This document shows, piece by piece, positions 1-11,389 of a DNA stretch of 64,000 nucleotides; the stretch's first letter is position 1; the number at the start of each line of letters is the position of its first letter. The notes below the pieces were generated by a model. The model saw only the letters and a program-made list of their open reading frames with translations, had not been told where the DNA came from and ran no database searches. A program made the translations under genes and the position numbers. Source of the DNA: Periconia sp. R9002. Its lineage: Eukaryota > Ascomycota > Dothideomycetes > Pleosporales > Periconiaceae. The stretch spans positions 1 to 64,000 of the forward strand of contig JAMAHW010000106.1 in assembly GCA_023627715.1 (NCBI GenBank), in the 5' to 3' direction.

Positions 1-669
1 TTCCAAAGCCGTTGAGCATACTTATTTTTTGTAGACTTTTTAATTGTGGACCCCGCTCGGCGCCCCCCCCCCCCCCCCCCACCCCCCACACACATCTTCC
101 CATTTGTTGAAGCGGTAAATTAATAGAGTGTATTACCTCTTAACGTCCACGACATTGCAACAAACAAACAAACAAACCCCTAGAACAAAAACAAAAAAAA
201 AGAATAAGAAAATTTTATATATCGAATCGGGCTACATACATAACTATATCGCCTTACTATCTATTCCTATCTCACCTTCTCTTCTAGCTCGGAAACAAAA
301 CGGAAACAGTTTTTTTTTTGCGAGATATGGATATAGATGGATGGAGTTGATGAGGAAGAAGAAGGTGGGGAAGGGGTGGAAGGGAGAAGGAAAAGGGAAG
401 GGTATCCAACAACGAAAAAAAAACTCAACGGAAAGAACAAACTGAAAGCTAGAAAACGAAACCAAAAACGGATTTTGAGAAGCGTAAGCGACGAAAAAAG
501 AGCCCCAAAGGGCTGAACAGGGTTGTGCACTTCTTCCAAACCCCACACACGCTGGTTCAAAAAAAAAAAAAGGAAACGCAACATAATCCTACACCCCCAA
601 CCTCACCCCTTTCCCCTTCTCCACATATCCATCCAACCCATCCAAACCCCCCCACGCACCCTCCCACCA
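1..669. other. Low-complexity intergenic sequence with poly-C tract
   Basis: No supportable gene. There is an 18-base C run at 63-80, followed by another C6 run, then A-rich and purine-rich stretches (about 150-470) and C-rich sequence up to the 3' end of the DUF2235 gene. The open frames here are compositional and lack coding character. The stretch probably includes the 3' UTR of the minus-strand gene that ends at 670. Confidence 0.6.
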
Positions 670-2826
670 TCAAACCCTCATACTACTCCTCCTAGGACTC
701 CTCCTCCCCTCCCCACCCATCGCCGACGACAGCGGCGGGGGCGGTCCCCTACTAAGCCCCGACTCCGCCCCGCTGACGCTCTCCCACCACGCGGTATCCC
801 TCTTGCGACGATGCGGCATTTCATCTCGAAACACGCTGCTCCTCTCATCGAAGCTCCTCGGCCGACTCTTATCCCTCCTGCCGCCGCGCTCTTTCTTCTC
901 GAGCACGACGGCGCTAGCGCGGTTCTTCCGCCCACGCGGCGCGTGATCGCGGAAGTCGTCTTCCGGGTTCGTGAAGCTGCGGCGACTGCTACCTCTAAGG
1001 TCGCCATTAGGCGACGTTGGGGTGGGGGGAACGCGGGAGGTGGTGGTGGCGGTTTTGTTGCGGCGCGAGGAGCCGCTTGCGGGGGGTCGTTTGATGTAGT
1101 CGAAGGTTTGCGGGTCGCGACGGGCGAGTTCCTTTTCGATGCCCCAGAGCGGGGCTTCCGGGAGGGTGCGGGCGCCGGGCGCGTCGCGGTACTTGGATTT
1201 CCAGATGATGGTGGGTTCGCCTGTGCGTGAGGGATCCGAGGGGTCGTAGGTGACGACGAGTTTGTAGGAGGAGGTGAGGGCGGGGCATTCGTAGAGGCCA
1301 CGGTCGTTGATGCCGGGGCCTTGGAGGCGGATTCGGGTTCGGGCTGAGGCGTGGATGTATTCGTTTGTGTGTTGGAGGCAACGGGAGGTTGGGCGGTGGG
1401 TGTAGGGGTCTGTTTCGAAGTATTGGCCTGGCGTGCGGGCCTGTTGGGGGATGGGGTGTTAGGAGGGTGGGTTGTTTGTTTTTGGGGGGTTGGGGTAGGC
1501 GGTGTGTGAGGGGGAGTGTAGAAGGTAATGTTTCCAAAAAGAAGGAGATAGATAGTCATGAGGAGATGAGAGGAACTCAAGTAGCAAGAGATTAAAAAAG
1601 AGACTTACGGATCCACCACCCAACGCATACAGCCCAGTCATAGAGTTATGTATCTCGCCAAAACTCCACGGTCGAACCCCTTCCCCCATCTCCTTGTAAT
1701 ACTTTGCGTTTTCATCGTCCTGCTCAAACAGATACTCCATCCGCATATCCAAAAACGGCGCAAGTTGGCTCATCATCCAAGCGAGCGTGATATTCGCCAG
1801 CTGCTGGTCGTCATACCCACCCCCAGTGTTCGAGTGGGTACCCGGAAACCACACCTGTCTGAGCGTGGTCCGATTCCCAGGCGGTTTCTCCCACACGGCC
1901 GGACTAAACGCGGTGCGCCGTTCATCGAGAGCGAGCGCTTGGAATGCATTTTCAATACACCCGCTGAGCTTGGTGTCATAGAAGGACATTTCTTTGCTCT
2001 CCTGAGATTGCAGCCCGACTTTGGTTAACCAGCCGATCCGCGGCGTGCCTAGACTCCCGACCGTATCCCACACGCCTATGGCTTTGATGCAGATGTCGAG
2101 TCTAGTTAAACCTCTTCTCTCCAGCTCTTCCGCGTACCGGGGACTGTTCGCGCTGGGCTTGTTTGGAAACGGCACGTTGGGGTTCTTTGGGACGTATTTG
2201 GGATCCCTTCTCCCCCGCACATCTTCGAAAACCTCTGGCAGGGAGTTGAGCCCCTTCTTGGTGAGAAGACCTACCTCGCCTATCAACCCCGCAATGCTAC
2301 GTGCCGTGAACGCACCGCGCGAGAAACCGATGAGGAAGATCTCGTCCCCAACATGGTAATTATTCGCCAGGAAGGAATACGCTTCGCGGACGTTCTCACC
2401 CAGACCCTCACCGGTAGCACCGCGGATGATACGATGGAGCGGACGTCCAGTGCCGCCGATTCCGAAGTGGTAGTTGACGATTTGCGGGATTCCATCTTGG
2501 CTTACGGCTTTGATGGCGCGCGAGATTCGTGTTACGTTACTAGGCACGCTCATGTGGCCATTCTGCATCCTACTATCTGAATTCAACCAGGTCCCATCAC
2601 AAGCCACGATTAATCTTTTGAACATTCCTCGCCCCCCGCTGAGACCAGGAGCTTCAACAACAGGCGGTCCACGACTTCGACTCCGAGCTCGGGATCCAGG
2701 AGGCGGCGGCAAAATCACCTCGATGGGAGGTTTGGGAGTCGATGATATGACAATGGGAGTGGGCCCATGGGCATTACTCGGGGCGCGGCTGCGACTCCGC
2801 GCTCTAGACATTGCTGCTTGCGACAT
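670..2826 (-). CDS. DUF2235 (T6SS phospholipase effector Tle1-like) alpha/beta-hydrolase domain protein
   Basis: The model is complement(670..1440, 1609..2826), 662 aa. The intron at 1441-1608 has a GTAAGT donor and CAG acceptor and is phase 0. After a basic Ser/Arg-rich N-terminus, the domain begins with KRLIVACDGTW and continues with the nucleophile-elbow motif GFSRGAFTAR (GxSxG type), KAIGVWDTVGSLG and FPGTHSNTGGGY. This order is typical of DUF2235, the predicted phospholipase/hydrolase domain also found in bacterial Tle1 effectors. The C-terminal 150 residues are Arg/Ser/Pro-rich and probably disordered. The ATG at 2826 is the first in-frame ATG. The open frame continues 35 codons further upstream (to 2931) in protein-like Ser/Arg-rich sequence without an ATG, so an upstream coding exon may exist. 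The family call is firm; the substrate is unknown. Confidence 0.85.
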
Positions 2827-5624
2827 GGAAGCGTCGGTTTTCGACCTCGCTCTCGTCGTCTTCTTCCTCTCGCGCGTTTCGGATTTGGGCGAGGGGAAAT
2901 ACCCCGAGTCGCTGCTGGAAGGGGAATCCACGGTGAAGGCTCACGCGCGAAGGCGGAGAGCGTGGATGCAGTGTTTTGGGGGACACGCTTTTATGCCCGG
3001 TAGTGACTTCAGATGTGCGAAATTGCGTTTGTAGTTATGGGCGCAACACGCAAGTGCACGTAAGACGAGGAAGCGGTGTGGATGGGGTTTTTGGTTGATA
3101 AACGGCAGCTAAGCGGTAGTGTGGTGTGGAGGGACGTTTTGACATGTAACCAGCTTTCGCGGCGAAAAGAAAGAAGCTTCGTGGAACCGCAAATTCTTCT
3201 TCCTTGACTCAAAACAAAAAATTTCAACCAATTCTCGTCGAAGGTGGTCTTTTCGTTTGGCGCAGGAAAGAAAATACCAAGAGATGTAGTGGTACCGGAC
3301 TCTTACTCTTTCTTATTCGTTTTTCAATGCCCAACTCTTTTGAAACCCAATCCGAATGGGCTTACCCAGCTCTTCTGCGACCACAAAGGAAGGCGATGTG
3401 GATTGATTTTTTTGTGGAATGACGCGCAGCAGCAGTTTGACAGCGCTCCAAAGGTTCCCAATGGCATGACAGACCAATGCGGACGCCGGCGCACACTCCG
3501 GTCAGGATGGAGTTTGCAGACAAGACAAGCTGCAGACGCAAATGCAAGACGACGCGGACTGGACGGTGCGAGATGGGCCCGTCCAGGGGGCTGGTTTACA
3601 GCGGGCGGCGGGTGTTAAGCGGGTGGCTGGCGAACCCTCGCAGTACCTTGCACACGCAAAAATCCAACCTAGCAACCGAATCGCTGCTCAGACGACAAAT
3701 GACGACGATGATAACAAAAACAAAACACGAGATGCGCAGATGGTGCAATGAAGGAGGTTAGTTGCTCCGGGGCGTCATCTCATCTCGAGTCGCGAGAGAA
3801 AGACACCGACCGACTCGCCAAGCGCAGGGGCATCGCTACCCAGGATCGCCCGGTCGGATCAACGCTCACGATGAGGCTGACATGACTGGCATCGCTCCTT
3901 TTGGCCTTTTGGGCCATGCAAAGCAAACCAGCAAGAAAGCACTGTCCGGTGAGCCAATGCCCAAATGGGCATCTAGCTGATCGAGTAGCGGCCCAGGGTG
4001 CATAAGTACCTACTAGCATCTCCTCACGTTGGGTACATGTGTACATGTCTATGTTACCATTTCCATCGTGTCTAGAATCCCGGCTTCGAGTCTAGAACCA
4101 TGGATGGATATCGTCTTCCTCCCGTTGTGGAGATGTATGTAAATATGCAGACAATGACGATTGATGCATACTCCAAGTACGCAAACACAAATCCACCACA
4201 ATTCACAAGAAAGATACCACCCCTTCTCCCAAACCACACAAAATAATCTTACCTTTGTAAAAACGCCAGCCAGAACACACACAATTCCCCATCACTTTCG
4301 AATCCCAAACCACTACAAATGAATCAATCCCAACACCAAAACATACATCCCCTACCTATGTACCCACCACGATACGTACCTAGGTACCTACCTACACATG
4401 TACATATCTGTACACGTTCGTCCCCATCAATCAATCCAAAACCCCCACCCCATCCCGTCCCATCCCTCTCAACCCACCCCTCTACATACATACCTACATA
4501 TACATCTCCACTCCACTCCACTCCACCCTCTCCATCCCACCCAAACCAACCCTACCCAATGAAACCCAGCAAAGAAAGGGTACATTGAAACTTCTAGACA
4601 CGACACATCATACATGTACCTAGGTACCTACCTATACATGCAAAGTACTATTGCATCAGCATCCATACAGACAGAGACAAGCGTTATGTATGTAGGTACA
4701 GTAATAAATGTGGAGAACTGTAAAGAAGGGGGTTAGAGGAACAACTCAGGACGCTTGCTCACCGCCCCCAACGACCGAGAAAATAGTGCCGCCCGGCCAT
4801 CCGTTTGGATGGGGAAGAAGCTATGGCACTTTGGTAGAGCTATGTCCGCCCATCGCAAATCGCAAACGCAATGCAACGCTGCTTTGCAGGAAGATCGTGA
4901 GAGGATTGCTTCACAATGCACTACAAATCGCGAAAGGAATTGACGTAGAACTGTATCAAATGTTTATTCCGATTTTTATCCTGTTTTCCTTTTTTTGACA
5001 ATTTATAAAAAGTTGAACCGTCCCAAGCAGTAAGTCGAGCAAATAAAACAACCGACTACGCTTCGCGAATCAATGTTCCTAGGTAGTAGTCGGAGAGAGG
5101 CCCTAGCATCTGCGTCCCCGAGGCAAAGAAAAACAAAACGAACCACCATGTTCATCGTTTTCCCCTTCGCCTCAGGAGAAAAAAAGGAGACCTCAAATTC
5201 CCTTCCACCCACCCCCAAAAATGTCCCTTCCATATCAGCCGACAAAACAACAGCCAGTGTCGCGGCGGATGGGTAATCGGAAAACAATAGTAAGTGTTGT
5301 TACAAATGGTTCTCCCATGGCCATTACCTAAACACCATAAACTCCGACTGATATCAAGACACTCCCCTTCCTCTCCCAGAAACAGTGTGGAAAACAGTGG
5401 ATCCTTGTGCAGCGCGAGCTGCAAAGAAGAATCCATCTATAGTGTACGCCATAAAGAAAGAAGGAGAAGAGAATAAACTGAGGAGAGAAAAAAAGAAACA
5501 TGGAATGGAGAAAGGGGATATACTAAAATATGTAAGAGTTGAAGTAGATCGCGAGACAAGGAGATTCGTAAAACACCGCTCGGTGCTGCATAAAAAGCCA
5601 ATTTTGTCTTCCGTATTTTAGTAG
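2827..5624. other. Long intergenic region without a recognised gene
   Basis: This stretch of about 2.8 kb holds no frame with convincing coding character. It contains the probable promoter of the DUF2235 gene. It also has a C/A-rich part at 4300-4700 with repeated TACCTAGGTACCTACC-like and ACATGTAC motifs (around 4378-4396 and 4613-4640), and AT-rich sequence up to the 3' end of the next minus-strand gene. No RNA gene was recognised. Confidence 0.5.
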
Positions 5625-6967
5625 TTAGTATGCTCCAAACAAGTCGTCGAGCTCATCCAGCTCAATGGATTCTGGGCCTCGGCTCTCCCAGCTCCAGTCG
5701 GATTCGATTGTATCCATTTTGGTTTCGCTTGTTTTGGAAGCGGACGGCATCGCCTCCGCGGCGAAAGTGGGCTTCAGCACGGGGCTGCTAACGCCGAAAT
5801 GGGGCTCAAATTTCGCGTGCTCCATCTGTCCAAATAGGGCCACTGCAATCTCAGAGTTTTTCCGTGCAGCGCTTTCCTCATCCTCAATCTCTGGGATGTC
5901 GCTCATGGCCACACCGGGTTTCGAGGCCTCTTGAGCGGTCATGCTGGCAGATCGCTCGCGCTCAGCCGTCTGGCTTCTCCTCCGCTGCTGCAGGATCGAT
6001 GCGGTCTGGGTAAACTCGCGCTCGTCCTTCTCCAACGGCGGGGATTGTGCCCTTCGGTTGTGTGCAATGTTATGAGTTGTTGGTGGGTGGGTATGGTTGC
6101 TGAAGGGATCACTAGCACCATCGTCGTAGTCGGATAGGTCGAGTTCGGGGGATGGCGATCTCACATCCCGTGAGCGCAATTCATCTGCTTCCTCGGAGCC
6201 AGCCGAAGACAATGAGGGCGAGATGATGCGGGGTGCCGATGGAACGTTGGAGGAGGCATCGTCGGGGATTGGCTGGTGCGGGCAAGTGGACAGAAAATAG
6301 TATACGCGCTTTGGATGGGTGCCGACAAGCTTCTTGTCGAGCGGGCAGCGTGAGAGAGCGGTCCAATTGCGCTTGAGGTAGGTTGCGAGGCGTGACGAAA
6401 TGATTGCAGCAGGATTTGCGGAGCTATGGCGTGTTAGCATCCGTAAAAGTAAGCTAGAGCTAGAGGGGGGAGCTATGGGTAGCTTGGCTCCCTAGGTACG
6501 TACCTTTCAACAATCGGAATGGTTGGCGACAGAATGGTGGCGAGCTCCTTGAGAAGATGGGGGCGATTTCCCGTCTTTTGCAGTTGTTCTATGACGCCGA
6601 CGACGATACTGTCATCGATGCCTTGGGTATCGATTTTGGCCTGCCCAGTCTCGCCGCCGGGTGATGGTGGCGGCGTGTCGGCTGCCATAGCACGACCTTG
6701 ACTTTTGGGGCGCTCGTCGAAGCGCAGCGCATTTGATCGTGGAGGAGAGCCTGGTGTGGATGCAGTTGAGGTGGAATTCGAGTTCGAGTGCGAGCGCTTC
6801 TGCCTCTTGGCCATGTGCTGACTGTCGTTGGTAGGCGGTGAAGAGCGGACTGGGCGAGGACCGCCAGGTAGAGCTATGCCGAGCGAAGGCAGCGAGAGCG
6901 ATTTTCTTCGAGTGTTGTAAGGCATCGTCGTGGGGAGCGACGGAGTCGCAAAGACGGCAGAGGGCAT
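5625..6967 (-). CDS. GDS1-like winged-helix domain protein
   Basis: The model is complement(5625..6423, 6504..6967), 420 aa. The 80-nt intron has a GTACGT donor and TAG acceptor. It splits the domain between IPIVE and SSANPAAI, and the phases agree. The conserved core (about residues 115-215) has IEQLQKTGNRPHLLKELA, SANPAAIISSRLATYLKRNW and KRVYYFLSTCPHQPIP. This resembles the winged-helix domain of fungal Gds1-type proteins, which in yeast are linked to nitrogen and respiratory growth. The N-terminus is Ser/Pro-rich with KRQKR-type basic clusters (a possible nuclear signal). The C-terminal half is acidic and low in complexity, ending in a Glu/Asp-rich DELDDLFGAY tail like a transcriptional activation region. 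The role as a nuclear regulator is inferred; the family match is from memory. Confidence 0.7.
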
Positions 6968-9906
6968 GGTGGAGGGTCCGGGAGGAAACGAAACGGTTGG
7001 GGGTGGAGAGGAAGAGGATGTAATAGTGCAGTAAGTACGGTAAAAGCTGTTGTTGCGGGATGCGGTCGAGTGAATGCCAGCCAGGGTCGATTGGCGCGCC
7101 GGAATGTGGATGCAGCAGCCTTAACCTGATGCGTTATACCGCTGGTTCGTCATGCAAGGTAGCCGTGCAACACTTAGGTATGTCTGCAGTATTAGGTGGC
7201 CGGGGTGCCGTCACTCAAGGAGAGAACAAAGACAGTGAGAGAGATGAAGCTGATGAGGATGGAGGGGATGGTGCTGATGCTGTCGTGATGGTGGTGGTGG
7301 TGGTGGTTGGGGGGGGCAAGCGATGAAAGACCGAAGCAGCCACTCGTTGCCTGTGAAAGTTCGCCTCCTGTGCGGCGGCGTGCGTGCCTTGTGCTACGGT
7401 ATGTAAAGGACCAAGACGTCGACGTCGAGGCGCAACGCTTGAAAAGGGTATTAAATAAATAGAAGAACAAGTAAAGAATACACGGGCTGCACAGCACCAG
7501 ATAATGGATGCACGGTTGGCGAATGTCCAGATGAAGAGGAGGGGGATCTTTTGGTGATGGGTGCTGGTGGTGATGATGGGGAGGGGGGGATGTGATGGAG
7601 AGGGAGAAGAGGGACCAGACCGGAGAGCAGATGCAAATGGGGAGTGGAGAGGCAGCGCACGGTTCGAACAGGGCACACTAGGCGTGATCTAGGATTCTAG
7701 GGTGAATGTAGTCCAGGGATTTATGACGGTAAGTACTTTTTTTAAGTTCTCTTGTTCTGCTTCCCGCGCCAGGGGAGCGACTGTTCAATCCCGGCCTATC
7801 ACGCCCACCGCTGCTGACGGTTGACCGGACAAATAATCGTACAGTACACCAAACTTTCAAAAAGCAACAAGAAAATAAGAACATCATCCAAGAAGAGATG
7901 ACCACCCACTCCAGAAGCATGCTGCCCCTTTCGCCTTGCAGCGTCCCCGTCTCCACATCCACATCATGCCCCTTTTTTCATGACTCTGGCTGCCGGGTGT
8001 TACATGTGTACATATCTTTATCTTTAGCTACGAGCTCAGCTGGTGATTCGCGAGCGAGCGACATGTTGCGAGACAGTACCCTTTTCTTGCCGATTTGCTC
8101 CCTTCCCCAGTACGGTTTCGGCCCTATATCACAAACACCATGCGAAGGACCCCTCAAGGGTTCAAAGCGCTTCACGATTCCTTTGCTCGGACCTCAAAGT
8201 GATGTGATGGTAGATATTTCGTCACTGCATCTTTGCAGTGACTTCATTCCTCGACGATCCTCCAGCCTTCAGGGCTCAGGCTGACCGCCTCGCGTCCAAA
8301 AGGGCAACGGGCATGAGTGGTTGTGATCTGATAGTGTTGCAGTATTCCATTATGCAGGCACCCCTTGCTAGTTTCTTACTTTAGCCTCCAAGCTCCCGGG
8401 CACAGCGGTGAGCTAACACTTTTTTTTTTCTTTGCTTTTGTTTTGACGAGAAATTTTCCCCTTCCCCCTTCCTGCTCAGCAGCGTTGTTGGCAGCGGCCC
8501 GCGGGTGAGTCCGGCAAAAACGATTGATTACCGTTTTTTTTTTCTCGTGGCCACAGTGACCGTGAAGAGTTTGATGCTTATTCAGGGCCGTTGGTAGATC
8601 GTTCGCAACAGGTGACGGCGGCGAAGCTGTCTCGTCGCACTTCCGAAACAGCTTCGCCCATAACGTTGTTGGAGTAATGTGCCCGCGTATCCACGCCGCC
8701 ATATGATCGTATGGTCCATAGTAGGCGCCCTCTCGCCCTCTCGTTCTGGAAAAAGCGCCCCTCGCATGTTTCACGAAGCTTGCGAGTGGACAACGCAAGC
8801 CCATGTGCCACCGCTGCCGAGCTTCCAGCCTGCCAAGGGGTAATCCCTGCCCCATCTTCCCAATCGGATGACCCGCAGTACATAAGGCGACAGCTCGCAT
8901 CGTCACTTTTTGTGGGGAGAAGACAGAGGAAGGTCGCGCGACCTACTAAAGCACCGGAGGCGCCCCCGAAAGCCATCTGTCTTGTGTCCCGCCTCGCGCG
9001 CAAACCTTACCACCGCCATGGTTTCACGCCGACGGTGCATCGTGGGAATCGTTAGGTATCTGCGGAAAGGGCAGCAGATGTAGCGATACGAGAAGAATAA
9101 ATAATATTGCTGCTATTTTCGATCGGATGGTGGGCAGCAAGCGAAAAGATGACATTGACTTTGCGGGCTATTTCCAAAACGGCTAGGTTATACCGAGCGA
9201 ATCAATTCTTTGCTTACCTCAGCTTGTACCTGGATCTATCAGTCACGTGTCAAACGCCGACCGACGCCAACAGTTGAAAGTTCCAAAGCCACGACCTCCA
9301 ACCCCTTTCGATCCTGATTTATGTCTACAAAATCAAGGCAGTGGACGCGCCACAACTATCTCCCATCTCTATCTTCCATTTTGCCATTCGGCCCATTTTA
9401 CCCCTTCCAACCCGCATGCTTTTGGCACGCTGCATACCCCTTCCTGCAACCCCGTTAGGATGCATACTTGAATAGCCCGCCGCATCTCCTATCGATTACC
9501 ATCCCAAAGACACTAGCAAGTTGGTCGGTGGGGACCGATAGAGCACGTCTCAGGTCCGCTTCCAGTAGCTCCGGTTAGGCTGCATTGCATTTTCTCGCGT
9601 GCAAACAAGCGTGGATCCGTTAGCTTCCTATTTCCGGGTTCCTGATCTCGAATGCTCTCTTGTTCGGCGATGGGCCAGATGCATCATCCAAGGTCAAGTC
9701 ATGAGGAAAAGAACCAATTGATAAACATGCAAATATATACAAACAATTAGTATGTGTTTGGGGTCCTGCGGAAATTACCCCAAATCGCATTCTGAGAACC
9801 TCAAGAACTGTATGCAGTGCTTAATTTCTCGTATGTATTGACTATAATATAACACAAGGGGACTAGTATTACAGCAGCGATCCCTAGATATGCACAATGG
9901 GACAAC
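6968..9906. other. Long intergenic region without a recognised gene
   Basis: About 2.9 kb lie between the start of the GDS1-like gene and the 3' end of the OMS1-like gene. Open frames at 7190-7680 (His/Pro/Ser low complexity), 7680-7960 and 8380-9050 exist but lack family resemblance, good starts or consistent codon use. The upstream part (6968-7700) probably holds the leader and promoter of the GDS1-like gene. A GTTCAATCCCGG stretch at about 7785 resembles a tRNA B box but does not fold as a tRNA. Confidence 0.45.
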
Positions 9907-11067
9907 TCACCTCCAGAGACTCCACCATGGACGTGCCTTTTGCACAGCTTTCTCGCCTTCTCCCTTGGCTGCCTCGGCTACTTTCTCCATGGCAGACTCC
10001 ACTTGCTTACGCATCCCCTTCCGCGGCTTCAACTCCACCCACCACGTCGTTCCAAAATTGTACCTCTTGATATCCACCACCTCCAGCCCACTCTCCTCCA
10101 CAATCTTGCCAATGTCCTTGTTCCACCAGCATCCGTGTTCCAAGGCATGATTGGGTGCAGATTTGTCGAGGAAGCTGTTGAGCCATTCATAGTGTGATTT
10201 GCCGTGCTCTAGAAGCAGAATCTGTCCTCCGTCTTCCTTGGTTGCGGCCTCGAGGTTGTGTAGAAGTTTGACGGGCTCATTGGTGGAACAAAGACCCATC
10301 GTTTGGACAACTGTGTCGTAGCCGTCCTGCGCACCGTACGGTGGAGTGATGGGATCAACAGCAGACTGGTGCTTGAAGAATACCCGACTGAAGTACTCCT
10401 TGTGTGTATCCTTCCATTTGTTCTTTGCTACCTCAAGCATAGGTGCACTAGAATCGAGCAGCGTCACAGTCGCGCATTGCTTGGTCGGGTAGTACGGGAT
10501 ATTCCGTCCAGTGCCAACCGCGACTTCCAAGACGTGACCCCTAACTTTGCTCATAATGTCCTTCCTTCGCTTGTTCAATAGGAGCATAGTCTCTGCTGTG
10601 TTGACCTTCTCGTCGTATCCGTCGGCTTCTTTGTCGAATCGATCAGAGAGGTCCTCAGGCACTTCGCTTGCATCTGGCGCCGTCGTAAGCGATACATAGA
10701 GTTGGACCCCATACAAGCCCATTCCGAAGGCAGCGAGACTGCAGAAGAAGATGGGCCATTGTCTCCATTTCTTCAATCTAGCTTGATGTGCCGGCGCTGC
10801 CATCTGCTCTGGCGTTAATCTTTTCAGATCTGACGCCTTCGGTCTCTCATCCCAAATCCTCTGTATCCTTTCAGTAGGGTTACCATTTGAAGGAAGAACT
10901 GGGATATCTCGCGCTTGGGGCTGTGGTATCGATTGTGATTGCGGTTGCGCTGTGGGTTGCGGTCGCAAAGGACGGTTTTTCATCGGCTCGTACCGTGGTG
11001 GTGGAGGGACCGGCTTGCGGGGCGGTTTCGGCAATGCCGTCTTGGGAATTTTTGGTATTTTGGCCAT
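9907..11067 (-). CDS. OMS1: OMS1-like mitochondrial inner-membrane methyltransferase-like protein
   Basis: Single exon, 386 aa, ATG at 11067. A long Pro/Arg/Lys-rich N-terminus (residues 1-115) suits mitochondrial import. It is followed by one membrane segment (about 117-135, IFFCSLAAFGMGLYGVQLYV) and a class I SAM-dependent methyltransferase domain. Visible motifs are VLEVAVGTGRNIPYY (motif I, SAM binding), VTLLDSSAPML (motif II) and ILLLEHGKSHYEWLN. The single membrane anchor before a methyltransferase domain matches yeast Oms1, which suppresses oxa1 defects and is needed for normal respiratory-chain transcripts. The C-terminus is Lys/Glu-rich, ending in RPWWSLWR. The stop codon overlaps a strong donor-like sequence (AGGTGAGT), so a spliced alternative end cannot be excluded. 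The gene is divergent from the FAD oxidase at 11390, with 322 bp between the start codons. Confidence 0.8.
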   Translation of the reverse strand: MAKIPKIPKTALPKPPRKPVPPPPRYEPMKNRPLRPQPTAQPQSQSIPQPQARDIPVLPSNGNPTERIQRIWDERPKASDLKRLTPEQMAAPAHQARLKKWRQWPIFFCSLAAFGMGLYGVQLYVSLTTAPDASEVPEDLSDRFDKEADGYDEKVNTAETMLLLNKRRKDIMSKVRGHVLEVAVGTGRNIPYYPTKQCATVTLLDSSAPMLEVAKNKWKDTHKEYFSRVFFKHQSAVDPITPPYGAQDGYDTVVQTMGLCSTNEPVKLLHNLEAATKEDGGQILLLEHGKSHYEWLNSFLDKSAPNHALEHGCWWNKDIGKIVEESGLEVVDIKRYNFGTTWWVELKPRKGMRKQVESAMEKVAEAAKGEGEKAVQKARPWWSLWR

Positions 11068-11389
11068 ATCGTATCAATTGGCCCTCCGCAGGGTTGTTGG
11101 AGAGCGAAGTGTAGGCTCAATTGATGGCAGCGTTGCTAGACGCTCAGGTTTTTGGTGACGTCCGTGCGCGGCAAGGGGTCCAAGCTTCCTATGCATGTCC
11201 GTTTCCGATGCTACCAGAGCCGTGAAAAACCGTCGATATCGGAAGTATTTTCCCCACAATCTTTTTCCATGCTTCTAGATAAACCACACACCATGGCGTG
11301 ATTTTCTCTTTTAGATTCGCTCTGTGCAAATCGTTGGACCTTTGGTGATTTTTTTTCTTATTATTCTTTACTCTGGAAAACTTACAATA

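Noticed and set aside
678..1580. 300-aa minus-strand Pro/Thr-rich frame
   Set aside because: It is a shadow in another frame of the second exon of the DUF2235 gene.
4370..4640. TACCTAGGTACCTACC motifs as a possible regulatory array
   Set aside because: Similar short GTAC/CCTAGG strings occur elsewhere (about 59,176 and 6,491) without regular spacing; probably background low complexity.
7730..7830. Possible tRNA (GTTCAATCCCGG resembling a B box)
   Set aside because: No matching T-stem, anticodon stem or acceptor stem could be drawn on either strand.
8376..9055. Frames of 114-176 codons on both strands
   Set aside because: Overlapping on opposite strands, no family resemblance, and the longest lacks good coding character.
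11324..11389. Upstream extension of the FAD oxidase giving a hydrophobic N-terminus (signal peptide?)
   Set aside because: Family members start just before the GGGxxG motif, and a peroxisome-like ARL end argues against secretion; the ATG at 11390 fits better.
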